Origin: Eopsaltria australis | Lineage: Eukaryota; Chordata; Aves; Passeriformes; Petroicidae | Direction of reading: 5' to 3' | DNA: 64,000 nucleotides | Assembly (NCBI GenBank): GCA_034509425.1 | Contig: JAVTVJ010001378.1 | Location: 1 to 64,000 of the forward strand | Part shown: positions 1 through 11,116 of the stretch, one piece after another | Position numbering within the stretch: the stretch's first letter is position 1 | Layout of the letters: every line of letters starts with the position of its first letter | The notes under the pieces: generated by a model | Databases searched by the model: none | Seen by the model: the letters and a program-made list of their open reading frames with translations, nothing else | What the model was told of the DNA's origin: nothing | Translations under genes and position numbers: made by a program

Positions 1-3000
1 TATTACTGCAGTTCATTCTCCTTCCTCTGTTTCACCCTCTGATTCATTGTCTTGCCACCTCACACTTTTCTTTGATGAGATGTTTTTGTATGGGTAGGAA
101 ATAAGGCAAACAAGAAATTGAAACTCAATACAAATTAGTTGCAATGAACAGCAAGATACTCTCTTCCCAAGGTAGGAGACTCAAAGCTTCTACAAGAATT
201 TCCAGTGTTTGGAGGCAACTCATAATATACTTGAAATGTAATGTGTCCCTTGACCCAGAACTTACAGGGAATAAGCAGGTTTATGGAAGCCCTGACACAC
301 TGTGTGTTAAAATTATTTTTATTGAATTTGACCTTCTGTATTCACAAAGTTTGTGAAGACATTGAATGAATTCTTTGCATGGAACTGTAGCTCTGGGCTG
401 CTCTAATGCAATGGAGGTTTATCTCTAGAGGGTTTAGAGTCCAGTTGCTAGACACTTTAATCATATCATTCTATGCCCATTTTTCATTTTTATCCACTGA
501 TGACTTGTCACAACATGCATGAAGACTAGTTTGTATGTACTGCAGACCACCATAACTAACAAAAGTTAATCAGTTAGTCAACATTACTTTACAGTATGAA
601 AAAGATAAACTACACTTGGCTACCTTGTGTCCAAACATATACCTAGGACTGGGGGTGTCCTGAGACTGTGATGACAAGGAAACTTGCCAATCCCTTTTGC
701 AATTTGTCAATGGAAACACAGTGAGCCATCTCCTTAATGCAAAAACTTTAATAAGGAATGAAAATTAACTTATTGATATAAGTAACTGGTTGCAAGATTA
801 AGAGATGTAAAATTTCTGAAAAATCATTTGGTGTACTTTAGATTACTGGGCATATGTTTGAGATTCCTCCCTGGATGATGTGCTATACTGAGGAAGGGAA
901 ATTTCCCTACCTTCTCAAATTCATCGTGCTTTAAAAAAATAAATTAGGAATATCTTGCCTCAAATGACAGATTTTTTCTAACAGAGTTCTAGAAGTTTTC
1001 TGCTTTTAAGTCCCTATTCCCTGTTCAATTGTAACTGCTTTGGTATAGTCACCTCATACAATTTTTTGTGACTTGTTTTCCTTATCTATAAGCAGAAAAC
1101 AATGCAAACATTACCAGAGTAGCAGCACATTAAAGAATAAATGATTGCAGATTGTTTGAAAAGCTCTATGAGAATACTATATATACTCTACATCCTTCCA
1201 ATAATCCCTATCTGTCTTTACAGCAAGTGTTGAACACACTTAAAACAGCACGACAGACTATCAAAACCATCACAGTTACTGACTTTTCTTCACCCATACA
1301 ATATGCCAGAGTAATGGGTGCAATGAACTCTGCCATTACAAAGGACAGCATCAAACCCAAACACAACAGTATTTTTCCTAAATGAATATTGTGTGATCAG
1401 TTAACAATAAACCCCTCATTACAATGAGAATATCATCTCGCCATTGAGATATAGTAAAAAAAAATTATTTTAATTATTGTTACTCTTCAGTGTAACAGAA
1501 CCTTTGATTCACAGTTCAAGGTTTATATTTTTGTTGCATGGTAAGACAGAAGATCCTAAACATTTTCAGTTCGTGATACAGTCAACTATTTAATTTCTAA
1601 GCATTAACTAGAATCTACTCATCCCATTTAGCTTCATTATCTTTAGAGGAAAAGACCAGTATAGTCTAGCCTATAAAACCAAAACACCATGCTTTCTTCC
1701 CTCTCCAGTTCAAACAACACTCCTGAATAGAGGCGGGGAAAAAACAGACAGAAAGGAGAAGGGAAGCTTTGCTGTTTACAAGTATGAAAACAACAGATTT
1801 TAAATTAAGGGCCAACACAACAATACACAAATAGGTTTTAGGAAAGAAAATCACCACAGCATATTGGAGAAGGATTCCTACTCCATCAGCAGAAAGATAA
1901 AATGCTGCCAGTCTGGAAAACTCCTTGTGTGGTGAAACAAACAGTGCAGTTCAGAGATGCTTTATCTTAATCCTAAAATGTTTGAAATATGGCTGACAAG
2001 TTCCATCTACAAAGGCCACAGTAATGTAATGGCGGTTTAAGGCAAAAGAATTCCAAGAGATGCAGTATATGGACATATATGTGGGTTCAGCAATTTTTCT
2101 GTACCAGTGGAGAATTACTAGTACCTCTTGGACCAAACCTAGATTTTAATTCTTGCCAGTTGACATTATTGCAATATCAGGGAAATAAAAAACAAAACCC
2201 AGAAAAGAAAATGTTATCTTCATAGCCACCCAGAACAATGCACTTACCACCAATTTGTGAATTACTGCCCAAGGCTAAGTAAGTGATCATGTGCAGATTC
2301 TGAAACAACCCCAGGTATGAGATTGAACACCTTTATGTTTTACTCCTTTACAGTCCACTACCAGGCTAAGCTTCAAACTCTTTACACAATTTACCTCATA
2401 GTAGGATCACCTAAGAGTTTGGAAATACTAAAATACACAAAGGTTTAGCTGAAAAGTTTTATGGTTGTGTCCTTGTTTACCTGTAAAGCAGTGTCTTGTG
2501 TCAGGCAAGTTACTCTGTGCCATAGCCCTTTCAGAAGAAATCAAGGCTTATGGAATGGAACAAGGGGGCCAATACTGATGATCCAAAATGCAGAAGTGTA
2601 GTATTTAGCATATATTTTAAGAAAAAAACAACACCAAAGTAATAAAGCAAAATAAGAACAGTTACTTTTGTCTTTGTGTTTCCTTTTTAACCTGTAGTAA
2701 TAGCTGAGAAGCTGCTTTTACTGTTCATCTTGCTAATGGTATAATTGACAGAATGAGTAATTGAATGAATGAAGCACAAAAGGCCAAGATCAGAGTGCTT
2801 ACAGAATAACTCAATGAGGAATTAACTGAGAAAGTACATTAAAGTCTGACTTATTTTAATAAATTAGTTACACTGAAAAAAAATCCTCATCTATCTGAGC
2901 TAGTGTCAGTCTTCTGAGGCATCAAACAGAAGTGCTAAGGGACTATACAGACTACACACACCTTAAAATTAAGATTAATTCTGCAGGATTATCTTGATTC

Positions 3001-6000
3001 TGCATCTTTACGGGTGAGATGAACCTCCAGTTTATATGCATAGCTGAATTTTGTCCACTTTTCACACTTTCTGTCAGGGTTACTATATGAAGGTTCTGTA
3101 AGTAAGATCATTTTTCAGCTTCTTGTTAGTTTCTGTAAATGATGGAAACTAAGCAAAGGTCAGTCTCAATCTCATCAATGTGTTTGGTAATTCCAATTCT
3201 GCAGTTCTTGTGTCATCACTTATCTTGCATCTCAGTGATGCAAGCATTTGGATCATTATCAGGCAGGGCTTCAAACTGCCAAGCACCTGGCAGCATCTTG
3301 CTAATAGCATTCACTTTCTTGGTCTCTTCCTCCATGTGACCTGAAGCTTCACCAGTCATTTACATTGCTACTTTGTATAATATTTAATCTTCATAATGCC
3401 ACACGCTCATCATCACTGGCAAGTAATTCTGCTCATGAAATAAAAATAATACAAACAGAACCTTAACTCTTCATACAGGAAGGGTTCAATCTAATGAAGC
3501 CCTGGGAGGGCTAACAGTGGAGCTACTAAATAGAAAAATTCATCTCAAATTCAGATCTGATGACAATAGCGTTACAGATTACATAAAATCTTGCGTTGCA
3601 AATGAGAGTAGATGTAAAACAGAGTGGTTTGTAACAAAACAAGCATCATCAGCAGAATAAATGCCATTCTTTAGACTTCCTTTAAAAGCACAGTTTATTT
3701 CACCTCTGAATTTGTACTGTACAGGAGGACATGTAGAAATTATCAGAATGTGTACGATGGGTAAGATAAACAGACACTTATTGTTTCAAACAGGTATCAT
3801 GTTTCACATTACCCAAATCATGCTTCCAACAGTCAGCATGGCTTTTTTTAGAGTTTATGTCTTTAATGGTGACCAGAAGTAATTTGAAGAAACTCAGAAG
3901 AAAGAGATGTAAATCCTAGCGCTGGTAGAAGTCATCAAAACAATCTATTTCAACTATAATTTTTTTTTTCCTATGGACTACCTATCTGTTTAGATGAAGA
4001 GAGTCTGTGACACTTCTGATGTATATTTGACAAAGTAATTTCACACTAAGGTAGGTATTTTGCTTTCAGGGTTGGGGTGGGTGTTAAATATTTAATTCTT
4101 TACTTGCACGTGCATGTGTCCCTGTGTGCAAACTTATGTATATGATTACATAGGAACATACAGTGCTCATATATCTGTGTGTAAGAGCATGCCAGGCAGG
4201 TCAGTTACACTGCAGAGAATCTTTCCTGGCAATCATCTAACAGTTAATTTAAGAGCATAATTACAATTCTTGAAAACACAGTGACAGGATATGTGCTTAT
4301 AATGAGAAAGTGAAAACGTCAGATCACCCCACAATTCACAGAATCAGAGTACTGACATTTACAGCCATCTCTGGACTTTACTAACCTTTAATAACAAACC
4401 ATATAGACTACCTATTTATTCATAACTGCAAAAGAGAAACGGCAAAAGGACACAAGAATTTTCAGTTTCTAGAAAAGCTCTTCTGTCATAAGATAGATCA
4501 GTCAAACATAAACCCCTTCTCTCACTTTACCTCGGTGACAACTGAGTGTTTAGGGTGAGCTCCTGTAAAGAAACAGCTCACAGGAGAGCCTGTATAGAGG
4601 AAATGCCTATCACTGCAGCTTTCTTAAGACTGCCAATAAAAAAAGATCAAAGCCGCCTGGGATTCTGGGGCTTCCAGACAGAAGGCAAGTAATATACAGG
4701 CAAACAAAGGCATCCTAGACCTGAGAACTATCCTAACACCATCAAGAATTATGCCCTCCTGTCAAAGGGATTTTCCAGGAAATATATTAATATCTATGTA
4801 ACACAAGCTAATTGTAGGCTATGTTCCAGAAGTATTCAGTGTGAAACAGAGTGCAATGAAACAGCCCTCCCCTTCACAGGTCACTGCAGGGTCCTATTGC
4901 ATTCTTTTCACAATGAATAAACTTGTATTTAAAAGCTTGCAGGGGATTTAATTTACAAACACTCACCACTTTCACCAGAAAAAACAATGCTTCTGTCAGA
5001 AAAGCAAAGTTCTTAACTCCTCTGGTATCTTCACCATGGAAGGTTACAAGCACTGCAGGATTTTAACACATTATAGGTCAGTTTTGGAACCCATTCTGTA
5101 AATGTCTGTGGAGATTTGGTAGAGTTCAAGGTTTCGCTTTTAAAATTACTGACATTCTCAAGTTGTGAAAATAACCTAAAGAAATGAATTCTTTTTACCT
5201 CTCTCTAACAGTCCCAGTATGTTCTGTTATTCAGATTTCACGCAGACTGGCACATCCACAATGTACTTGGGGGCTATTTGGATGGAAATAGAAAAGCTAT
5301 GGAGCAAGACAGAACCAGCCTAGATGTAAACAAGTTGGAAGTGCTGGCAGCTGTGCTGTTACAAATAAAATTGCATTCCCCAGTGTCTTCTCACTTATCA
5401 ATTTTGACAGAAGACTGTCCTGATTTCTCATAAACAACATTGAAAAGGACAAATCACATTGGGTGTCAGATTTGCCAGAATGGATTTGGTTGGTAGCTTA
5501 CCACATAGAAACAGAGGGTTATCTCCATTCCACATGGTGGGGAAAAACAATGCTCAGTCCAAGCGGTGGGGGCTTTACCTTATAGGCTGAAGTCTCATTT
5601 AATCCTCATTTTTTAAAGTCTGGTTTAGATTTAAGAATAGCTAACGCAAGGTTTGTTTATATCAAAGCAGAAAGTAGAAATAGCAGCAAGCATTTTTTAA
5701 ATGCATAATTCAAACCCTAACACAATGTAGTATGAGAAATACTTGAAAGCAAAATCACTTTCTTGCTGATCCCTGCTTTATAGCTACACTTAGAGCCAGA
5801 TGCTGTTTTGTGTCCAGACAAAGAGTGCTCTGGGATGGCAGGATGAGGTAGACAATGATACCAGTGTTAGAAAACAAAACAAAACAAAAGGAAAAAGAAA
5901 AAGAACTAGCAGAAAACCCTAGAATTAATATGGTGACATATACGTACCTATTAATAAAATATAATCATGCAATTGGGGAAGCAGAATTTAGCCCTGTAGC

Positions 6001-7572
6001 TCATGAATCCTTTGATAATAAGAAAGCTCCAATGGATGTGGGAATTCATTCTCACCCTGCAGTTTCAGAGTGAAAATTTGTAGTGTAAATTACACTTCTA
6101 TGTAAAAAAATCAAACAGTGGAGAATCTTAAGGCATGGGATGCCTGCCAGTGAGTATTCAGCAGTCTGATGTGTGATGATTAGTTACAGCCTGCTGGCCC
6201 TGAGTGGGAGGAGGAAGACACCTTGGTATCAGCTGAGACTACCTTCAGGTGAGGACAGGGGCTGATAGCAGTCATGGAGCAGATGGGACAACTGGTTGGG
6301 CTGGATGAATGATGGAGGTGGACTACAAATATGAGAAGCCTGTGATCACTGTGCTACGAACAAAATCAGTGTTGCAGTGGGAGGAAGGGTACGAGCATAA
6401 GAGGATGAGATAAACTCTTAACTCTGTGGGCCTCACAGATCTTGTGTGGCCTGTCTGACTTGCATTTAAAGGATATTTTAACTTAAAGACACATGGTGGC
6501 CTTTGGAGTGAGTGTATGTTGTATGAAAGTCAAAGAAGAAAAAAAAGTCCTTTACAAATTATGGGCTTCCTGGCTGCTAAAGGCGCAACGGCTGACAATG
6601 TATCCTCCAGGAAGTCACAAGCCTTCACTTGAAGCTTAGCTAGCATGCATGATACCAAATCTTCAGATTCATGTTGAAATGATATATCCAAAAAGTCAAC
6701 CCTTATGAGAAACATTAAACATAAAATACTCTACATGCTATTAAAAACTAATGTTCCCCTATTGTCTGAATGATCACACTGGAAAGTAAAATACCCACTG
6801 TCTTCTTTCAAGCAAGCCATGGTCTTACTTTTCTCCCTGATTCTTCCACCTTCCTCTTTGTCCTCTATTTCTGTTCTTTCCCCATGGTGCAGTATGAATG
6901 CTAATTTATTAGAGATACTCAATTGCATACCTATATTTTCCCATGATATGTATGCATATATATTTTCTCCTGCTTGAGACCCAACACCCCTTCTAGTATA
7001 CTGTGTGTTTGGGAAAACCATGAATTCTTGCTTTCTGAGCAGGGAGATCCATGATGAAATGCTTATATGTAGTATTTTTCAGCAGTCAACTTTGGTCTTT
7101 GCTATTCGTCTTTCCCTCAATAGAAATGTGAATTTGCAAGGATACAAGAGGAGTTTAAAGTATAATTACCTAACTGATAATATGCACTGAAGGGTTTCTT
7201 TTTCACCAATCTTAGATACTACATTGTCACTTTCTTCTCATTGAACAAAGTAGGTGGGAATAGCACAGACAAGGCAGAAACTGAACCTTCTGTTAAAATG
7301 AGATAAGCAGACTGGAGTAGTAACTATTCCATCATGCAGTGTGTGTGAATATGCTAAACTGTCACACTGGTTTGAGCTCCTTGAGGGTGGGGAGAGCAAA
7401 CCCATCAAACTTAACCAGTCTGATTTTTTTCCTTTCGGGGCTTTCCAGAACTTGCTCCCCCATCTGTTTTCCAATGAAAATGGCTCTGATATAAAATGTT
7501 AGAATGGACCCTCTCTTGGTTATCAGGTAGGAACACAGTACTCCATGTCTGGCTAGAAGTCTATTAACTAAT

Positions 7573-7830
7573 TAGAGGGCTGGAGTACATCTCCAGCAAG
7601 GGGAAGCTGGGAGAACTGCATCTGGTTAGCCTTTTGAAAAGAAATATGGAGATATTATTGCTTTCTTCAGGTATCAAATGCAAGAGTCCAGAGAGGTCAG
7701 ACCCAGACTCTTCCTTGAGGTGCATTGTGACAGCCACAGGAGACAAGAGACATAATATCAAATTAGATATTTAGGGAAGTGCTTCTTACTATGAGGGTAG
7801 TCAAAGACTGGAAGAGCTGGCCTGAGAAGT
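7573..7830 (+). mobile_element. CR1 LINE 3' fragment (old)
   Basis: The stretch follows the order of words of the CR1 3' region: a 'gggctggag..atctcc' opening, a block about a group pooling and losing copies ('attgctttcttcaggtatc'), a 'cagactcttc' segment, 'gacaagag', and a 'ttactatgagggtagtcaaagactggaagagctggcc' type ending. It is diverged and truncated at both ends and has no intact reading frame. It was recognised by memory of the CR1 consensus, not by alignment. Confidence 0.65.
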
Positions 7831-8562
7831 TGTAGACTGTATACTGCAAAACATTACCAACTATAGCTATATCAGCTGTATAATCAGCATCCATTTGTTT
7901 GCTCCTCTACAACAGGCTCACTGCAATTTCTGGACTTGCCTCAAAGAGGGATAATTGAAAGGCACTTGGGAAATTTAGTGGTAACTGAAGGGAATGAGAC
8001 AATATTAGCACATGACATCAGTGCCAGAATCTTTACAGTGACTTCTACATTTCTGTTTATCATTTGTTGTATTGGACATTAAGGACTGTAAGGGACACAA
8101 GACCTGCAAAAGTTCTATGTACTTGGAAACCAGCCTCACACTGGCAACTGTCACATATATACTTCTCTGTCCATGAATGTCCTCTTTGATGCTCTGGCTT
8201 TTTCCAGGCCCTAATGGTATAACCATTCAAATCTGACATGCTTCATTGGGTAGAAGAAAACCTGTTGAAAGTTAGAATTCTGATAAGGCCAGGAACTTCA
8301 GGTCCCCACATGACAACTATTCCCCTTCCAAAAAACACAGATACCTCAGCTGTTTCTGGTTCCCAATTCCCTTACATTTAATAAAGAGCCTCTTAGCTTA
8401 CAGTTCTTTGTAAACTGTAGCAAGCACCTTTTTCTAGACAACATACCTTAGATATACAAAGTCCAGAGATTTAAGAGGCATCATATCTGCAGTTCAGATT
8501 AGCTGAGAATCACTTAGACTAATTAGCTTTCACAATACAATAAATTAAATAATAAATTAAAA

Positions 8563-8584
8563 CAATACAATACAATACAATACC
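8563..8584. repeat. Short (TACAA)n simple repeat
   Basis: About four copies of a TACAA/ATACA unit follow an AT-rich stretch of imperfect TAAAT repeats. This is an ordinary pentanucleotide microsatellite. Confidence 0.8.
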
Positions 8585-9642
8585 ATAAATTTCACCTACT
8601 GCAGGTAAAATCATACTTTGTATTTGCCGTATTTCAAAACATTACCGCTGAGTACTTGGCTCTGTAAACATCATTGTTACTGCTGCCTGCCTGCTTTGGG
8701 CCTGAAATGTGTCAGAAGATTTATCTGCCTCATCAGCACTTTCTAAACACCCAGGCAGCCAATCGAAATGGGGAGGCATAACAGATGTGCCAACATCTGC
8801 TGCAGCAAGCATTTATCTGGACAGTGGAACATGTAGCTGTAGATTCAAACTCTTACCCAGTCACAATTCCATGTGTTTGGACAGCCTAAATCTACAACTG
8901 TGTGAAGGCTATTTTGGGATATTAATTGAAATCAAGATGAAAATGTAGTTTTTCAAAGACATTTGTGAGAAATATATTTTCCTGTAAATCAGTTTATGCC
9001 TTTCAGACACAGTAAAGGCAAAATACTATGAAAAAGCTAATTTTAAAGTTGAACTTAGAAATTCTTAGAAAGCACTATTAAAATTCCATCCAAATCATGC
9101 TCTTGTTTACCTTGAGGTACACACATATAAAAAGATGTACAGTTAAAATATGCAAATTTTAATCACATACATGTGCCTGAAAATTAAGCACATGAAGCGA
9201 TAGGAAATGACTTTCAAAACACATTTTGATTTTCCTGGCACCAAAATGAGGTCTGTGGGCACCATATCCATGCTGAGTTTCAGCTGTTCCAACTTCTGTT
9301 GCACACGGAATGCCCTCTACCCCCACACATATACTTGTGCAGATTGATAAAATCATGAGATGAAATACAAAGCAAACTCATCTTCTGCTTTTTGATGCTC
9401 GATACAGTTTCACCTGTATTCCTGCTCACCAAACCATGCCCTCTAGGAATGACTATCACATTCTCTTTGAAGAGATCCCTCATTAAATAAAAAAGCAAAC
9501 TCCCAGAGAAAAGGCCTCTCCTGCTTTTTTTTGATTTCTCCTCTGAAGACCCAGCATGCATAATGCTGAAACCTTGTTTTAAGTCCAGTTTCTAGTAAAA
9601 GGTTCCCTCTTGCTAGGGGGATTCAGCCCATACTTCATGTGC

Positions 9643-9672
9643 TCTAGGATTTCCTAGGATATCCTAGGATAT
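9643..9672. repeat. Three-copy CCTAGGATAT-like tandem repeat
   Basis: The words CTAGGATTTC, CTAGGATATC and CTAGGATATA follow one another, making a short decamer array that contains the palindrome CCTAGG. No function is suggested. Confidence 0.7.
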
Positions 9673-10085
9673 AAAATAGCAGCATTATAATAAGCAGGTT
9701 AACATGACTTAGACTACTTTTAAAATGTAAAATAAATTATTCCCTCCCATCTTTTGTCTGTAGAGCTAGATTTCATGTTTCCAAGACAGACTACATGAAA
9801 ATTGAAGTAGAAGGCATATGAAAAATAGCATTAATAAAACCCTTGGAAACATTTTGACTGTAAAGTATATATGGAAGTATGTGGGATAATAATGTTAGAA
9901 CTGTCTAAACAAAGAATTTATCCAAAACAGAAGATTTATAATCCACAGATTTCCATAAATAAGAAAATATTGCCAGCACCTTTTTCTTCCTTCACTGACT
10001 GAAAAGCACATTCCATACATTGTAATCTTGCCCAGCAATAAAGTGTTGCTGAAGTAACTTTTCTTAATTTTCCTGGAAAAGCATA

Positions 10086-10091
10086 AGCTCT
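10086..10091. repeat. Target site duplication, left copy
   Basis: AGCTCT directly precedes the TG that opens the 5' LTR, and the same six bases directly follow the CA that ends the 3' LTR at 19026-19031. A 6-bp duplication is typical of alpha- and betaretroviral integration, and it fixes the ends of the element exactly. Confidence 0.97.
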
Positions 10092-10418
10092 TGTGGCAGT
10101 TGTCAATATAGAAACGAGACCTAGGGGCTTGAGGACTTCCTGGTGGATTGGTCCATCGGGGAGTCGCCCCCCTGCTATAAAAACATCCATGGTTTAGCCT
10201 GGTTGTAGTCACACCCCAGTTAACACCCAAAGTTGACACCCCTTGTTCCTATTGAATATGTTATTTGTCTATCACAAAGGTGATTGACAGGTTGTTCTGG
10301 AAAGTTCTCTGTACCCCTGTTTATGATTTGTTGTTATCCCCAAACCACTCCCCTGTTTCTATATTATTTGCTGCTGTTGAAAGCTCCCGCCTTAATCCCA
10401 CCCCAAGCCTTTACCCTG

Positions 10419-10444
10419 ATTGGTTGTTTATTGTACTACATAAG
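10419..10444 (+). promoter_or_regulatory. Putative LTR core promoter
   Basis: An inverted CCAAT box (ATTGG at 10419-10423) is followed about 14 bp later by the TATA-like TACATAAG. This sits 50 bp upstream of the AATAAA signal, which is the spacing expected when the poly(A) signal lies inside a short R region. The TATA match is weak, and the perfect TATAAAAA at 10176-10183 is an alternative. The 3' LTR carries the same elements. Confidence 0.45.
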
Positions 10445-10492
10445 TTGCTGTCGAGAGCTAGTCGGGGCTCCTTTGACTTTGGGGTTCCAGGG

Positions 10493-10498
10493 AATAAA
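10493..10498 (+). terminator. Poly(A) signal in 5' LTR
   Basis: A perfect AATAAA occurs in GGGAATAAACC. In the 5' LTR it would normally be bypassed; the copy in the 3' LTR at 18777-18782 is the one expected to direct 3' end formation. Confidence 0.8.
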
Positions 10499-10743
10499 CC
10501 TCTCTGTTGCCTGAAGCTTAGAGTCGCTCCTGCCTTTGTGATTCCTCCTGAACCAAACCCAAGACGACCCTCCACGCCTTCCTCCCTGTGTGGAATCCTC
10601 GGGGTTCCCTCGGCTCTCATCCTAACGGACAGGGGGTTGAGGTAGCACAGTGGTGAGGAAGGCAACCACCGAGCAGAGGCACCGTGCCTGGGATCGGAGG
10701 ACGAGTAGGTATTACACCGAAAAATATTATAAAACTTTACAGT

Positions 10744-10761
10744 TGGCGCCCAACGTGAGTG
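10744..10761 (+). other. Primer binding site, tRNA-Lys-like
   Basis: Two bases after the LTR end, the sequence reads TGGCGCCCAACGTGAGTG. Its first 14 bases match the site used by retroviruses primed by tRNA-Lys1,2 (the Mason-Pfizer type). The last few bases diverge from the usual GGGGC ending. This supports class II (ERV-K-like) membership. Confidence 0.85.
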
Positions 10762-11116
10762 GTTCCTGGAGGAATCACGAAAGACAGCTCGCTACCAGCA
10801 GCGAAGACGCCGTTGCGGGCCACTCCCTGCGAAACCGCCTTTCGTTTAAGAAAGCAGCTTCTGCAGGTCGAGCTGCGACCCCCGGCTCTGGGAGCGGGAA
10901 AGCAGCTCACTCCACAAAGGCCCCCCCATTTCTTTGGATTTCTTTTGGTGGTTTGCCCTCGACAAGAGAGGGGACCCTCGAGAAGAGAGGGGAATTTGAA
11001 GAAGCCGGCGAAAAAGAATTCGGAGAAGAATTCGCAGAGCAAGTGAGTGCTTGGACTTTGTTCCGCCGCGTTTTTTTTTTAAGTTTAAGGTGGGGGAGTT
11101 TTCTTCTATAGTAAGG
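10762..11116 (+). promoter_or_regulatory. 5' leader with putative packaging region and splice donor
   Basis: About 355 bases of purine-rich untranslated leader separate the primer site from the gag ATG. A good splice donor, CAA|GTGAGT, begins at 11043 and could pair with the acceptor at 16976-16977 to make the env message. Packaging signals are expected here in retroviruses but no specific structure was worked out. The longer open frame running upstream of gag has no ATG before 11117. Confidence 0.6.

Larger units (their letters stand above)
1..10085. other. Non-coding flank, probably PDZRN4 intron
   Basis: This AT-rich stretch has no convincing exon, RNA gene or long conserved reading frame on either strand. 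It lies on the downstream side of the two minus-strand PDZRN exons, so it is read as intron of that gene; this is inference, because the next exon was not found. It contains a CR1 fragment near 7.6-7.8 kb, a short pentanucleotide run near 8.56 kb, a three-copy 10-bp repeat near 9.65 kb, and a short minus-strand coding-like stretch at 3216-3359 that was not recognised. Confidence 0.6.
10092..10741 (+). repeat. 5' LTR of the provirus
   Basis: The LTR is 650 bp, begins TGTGGCAG and ends TTTACA, and matches the 3' LTR at 649 of 650 positions by direct reading; 10518 is T here and A in the partner. A poly(A) signal AATAAA lies at 10493-10498. A reverse CCAAT box (ATTGG) lies at 10419-10423, followed by a TATA-like TACATAAG near 10437-10444. 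This suggests U3 to about 10465, a short R to about 10515 and a U5 of roughly 225 bp. These internal boundaries are inferred. A cleaner TATAAAAA at 10176-10183 is a rival promoter and would give a much longer R. Confidence 0.97.

Noticed and set aside
10265..10645. A 126-codon open frame inside each LTR (also 18549-18929), reminiscent of an LTR-encoded accessory gene
   Set aside because: It begins at TTG rather than ATG, has no recognisable motif, and crosses the expected poly(A) signal. It is most likely chance openness in GC-rich LTR sequence.
10620..10660. A let-7-like TGAGGTAG word in the LTR
   Set aside because: Only eight bases match and there is no precursor hairpin, so it is coincidence.
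11051..11116. A gag start upstream of 11117
   Set aside because: The upstream in-frame start is TTG in the leader. The ATG at 11117 has a strong context and gives the Met-Gly myristoylation signal.
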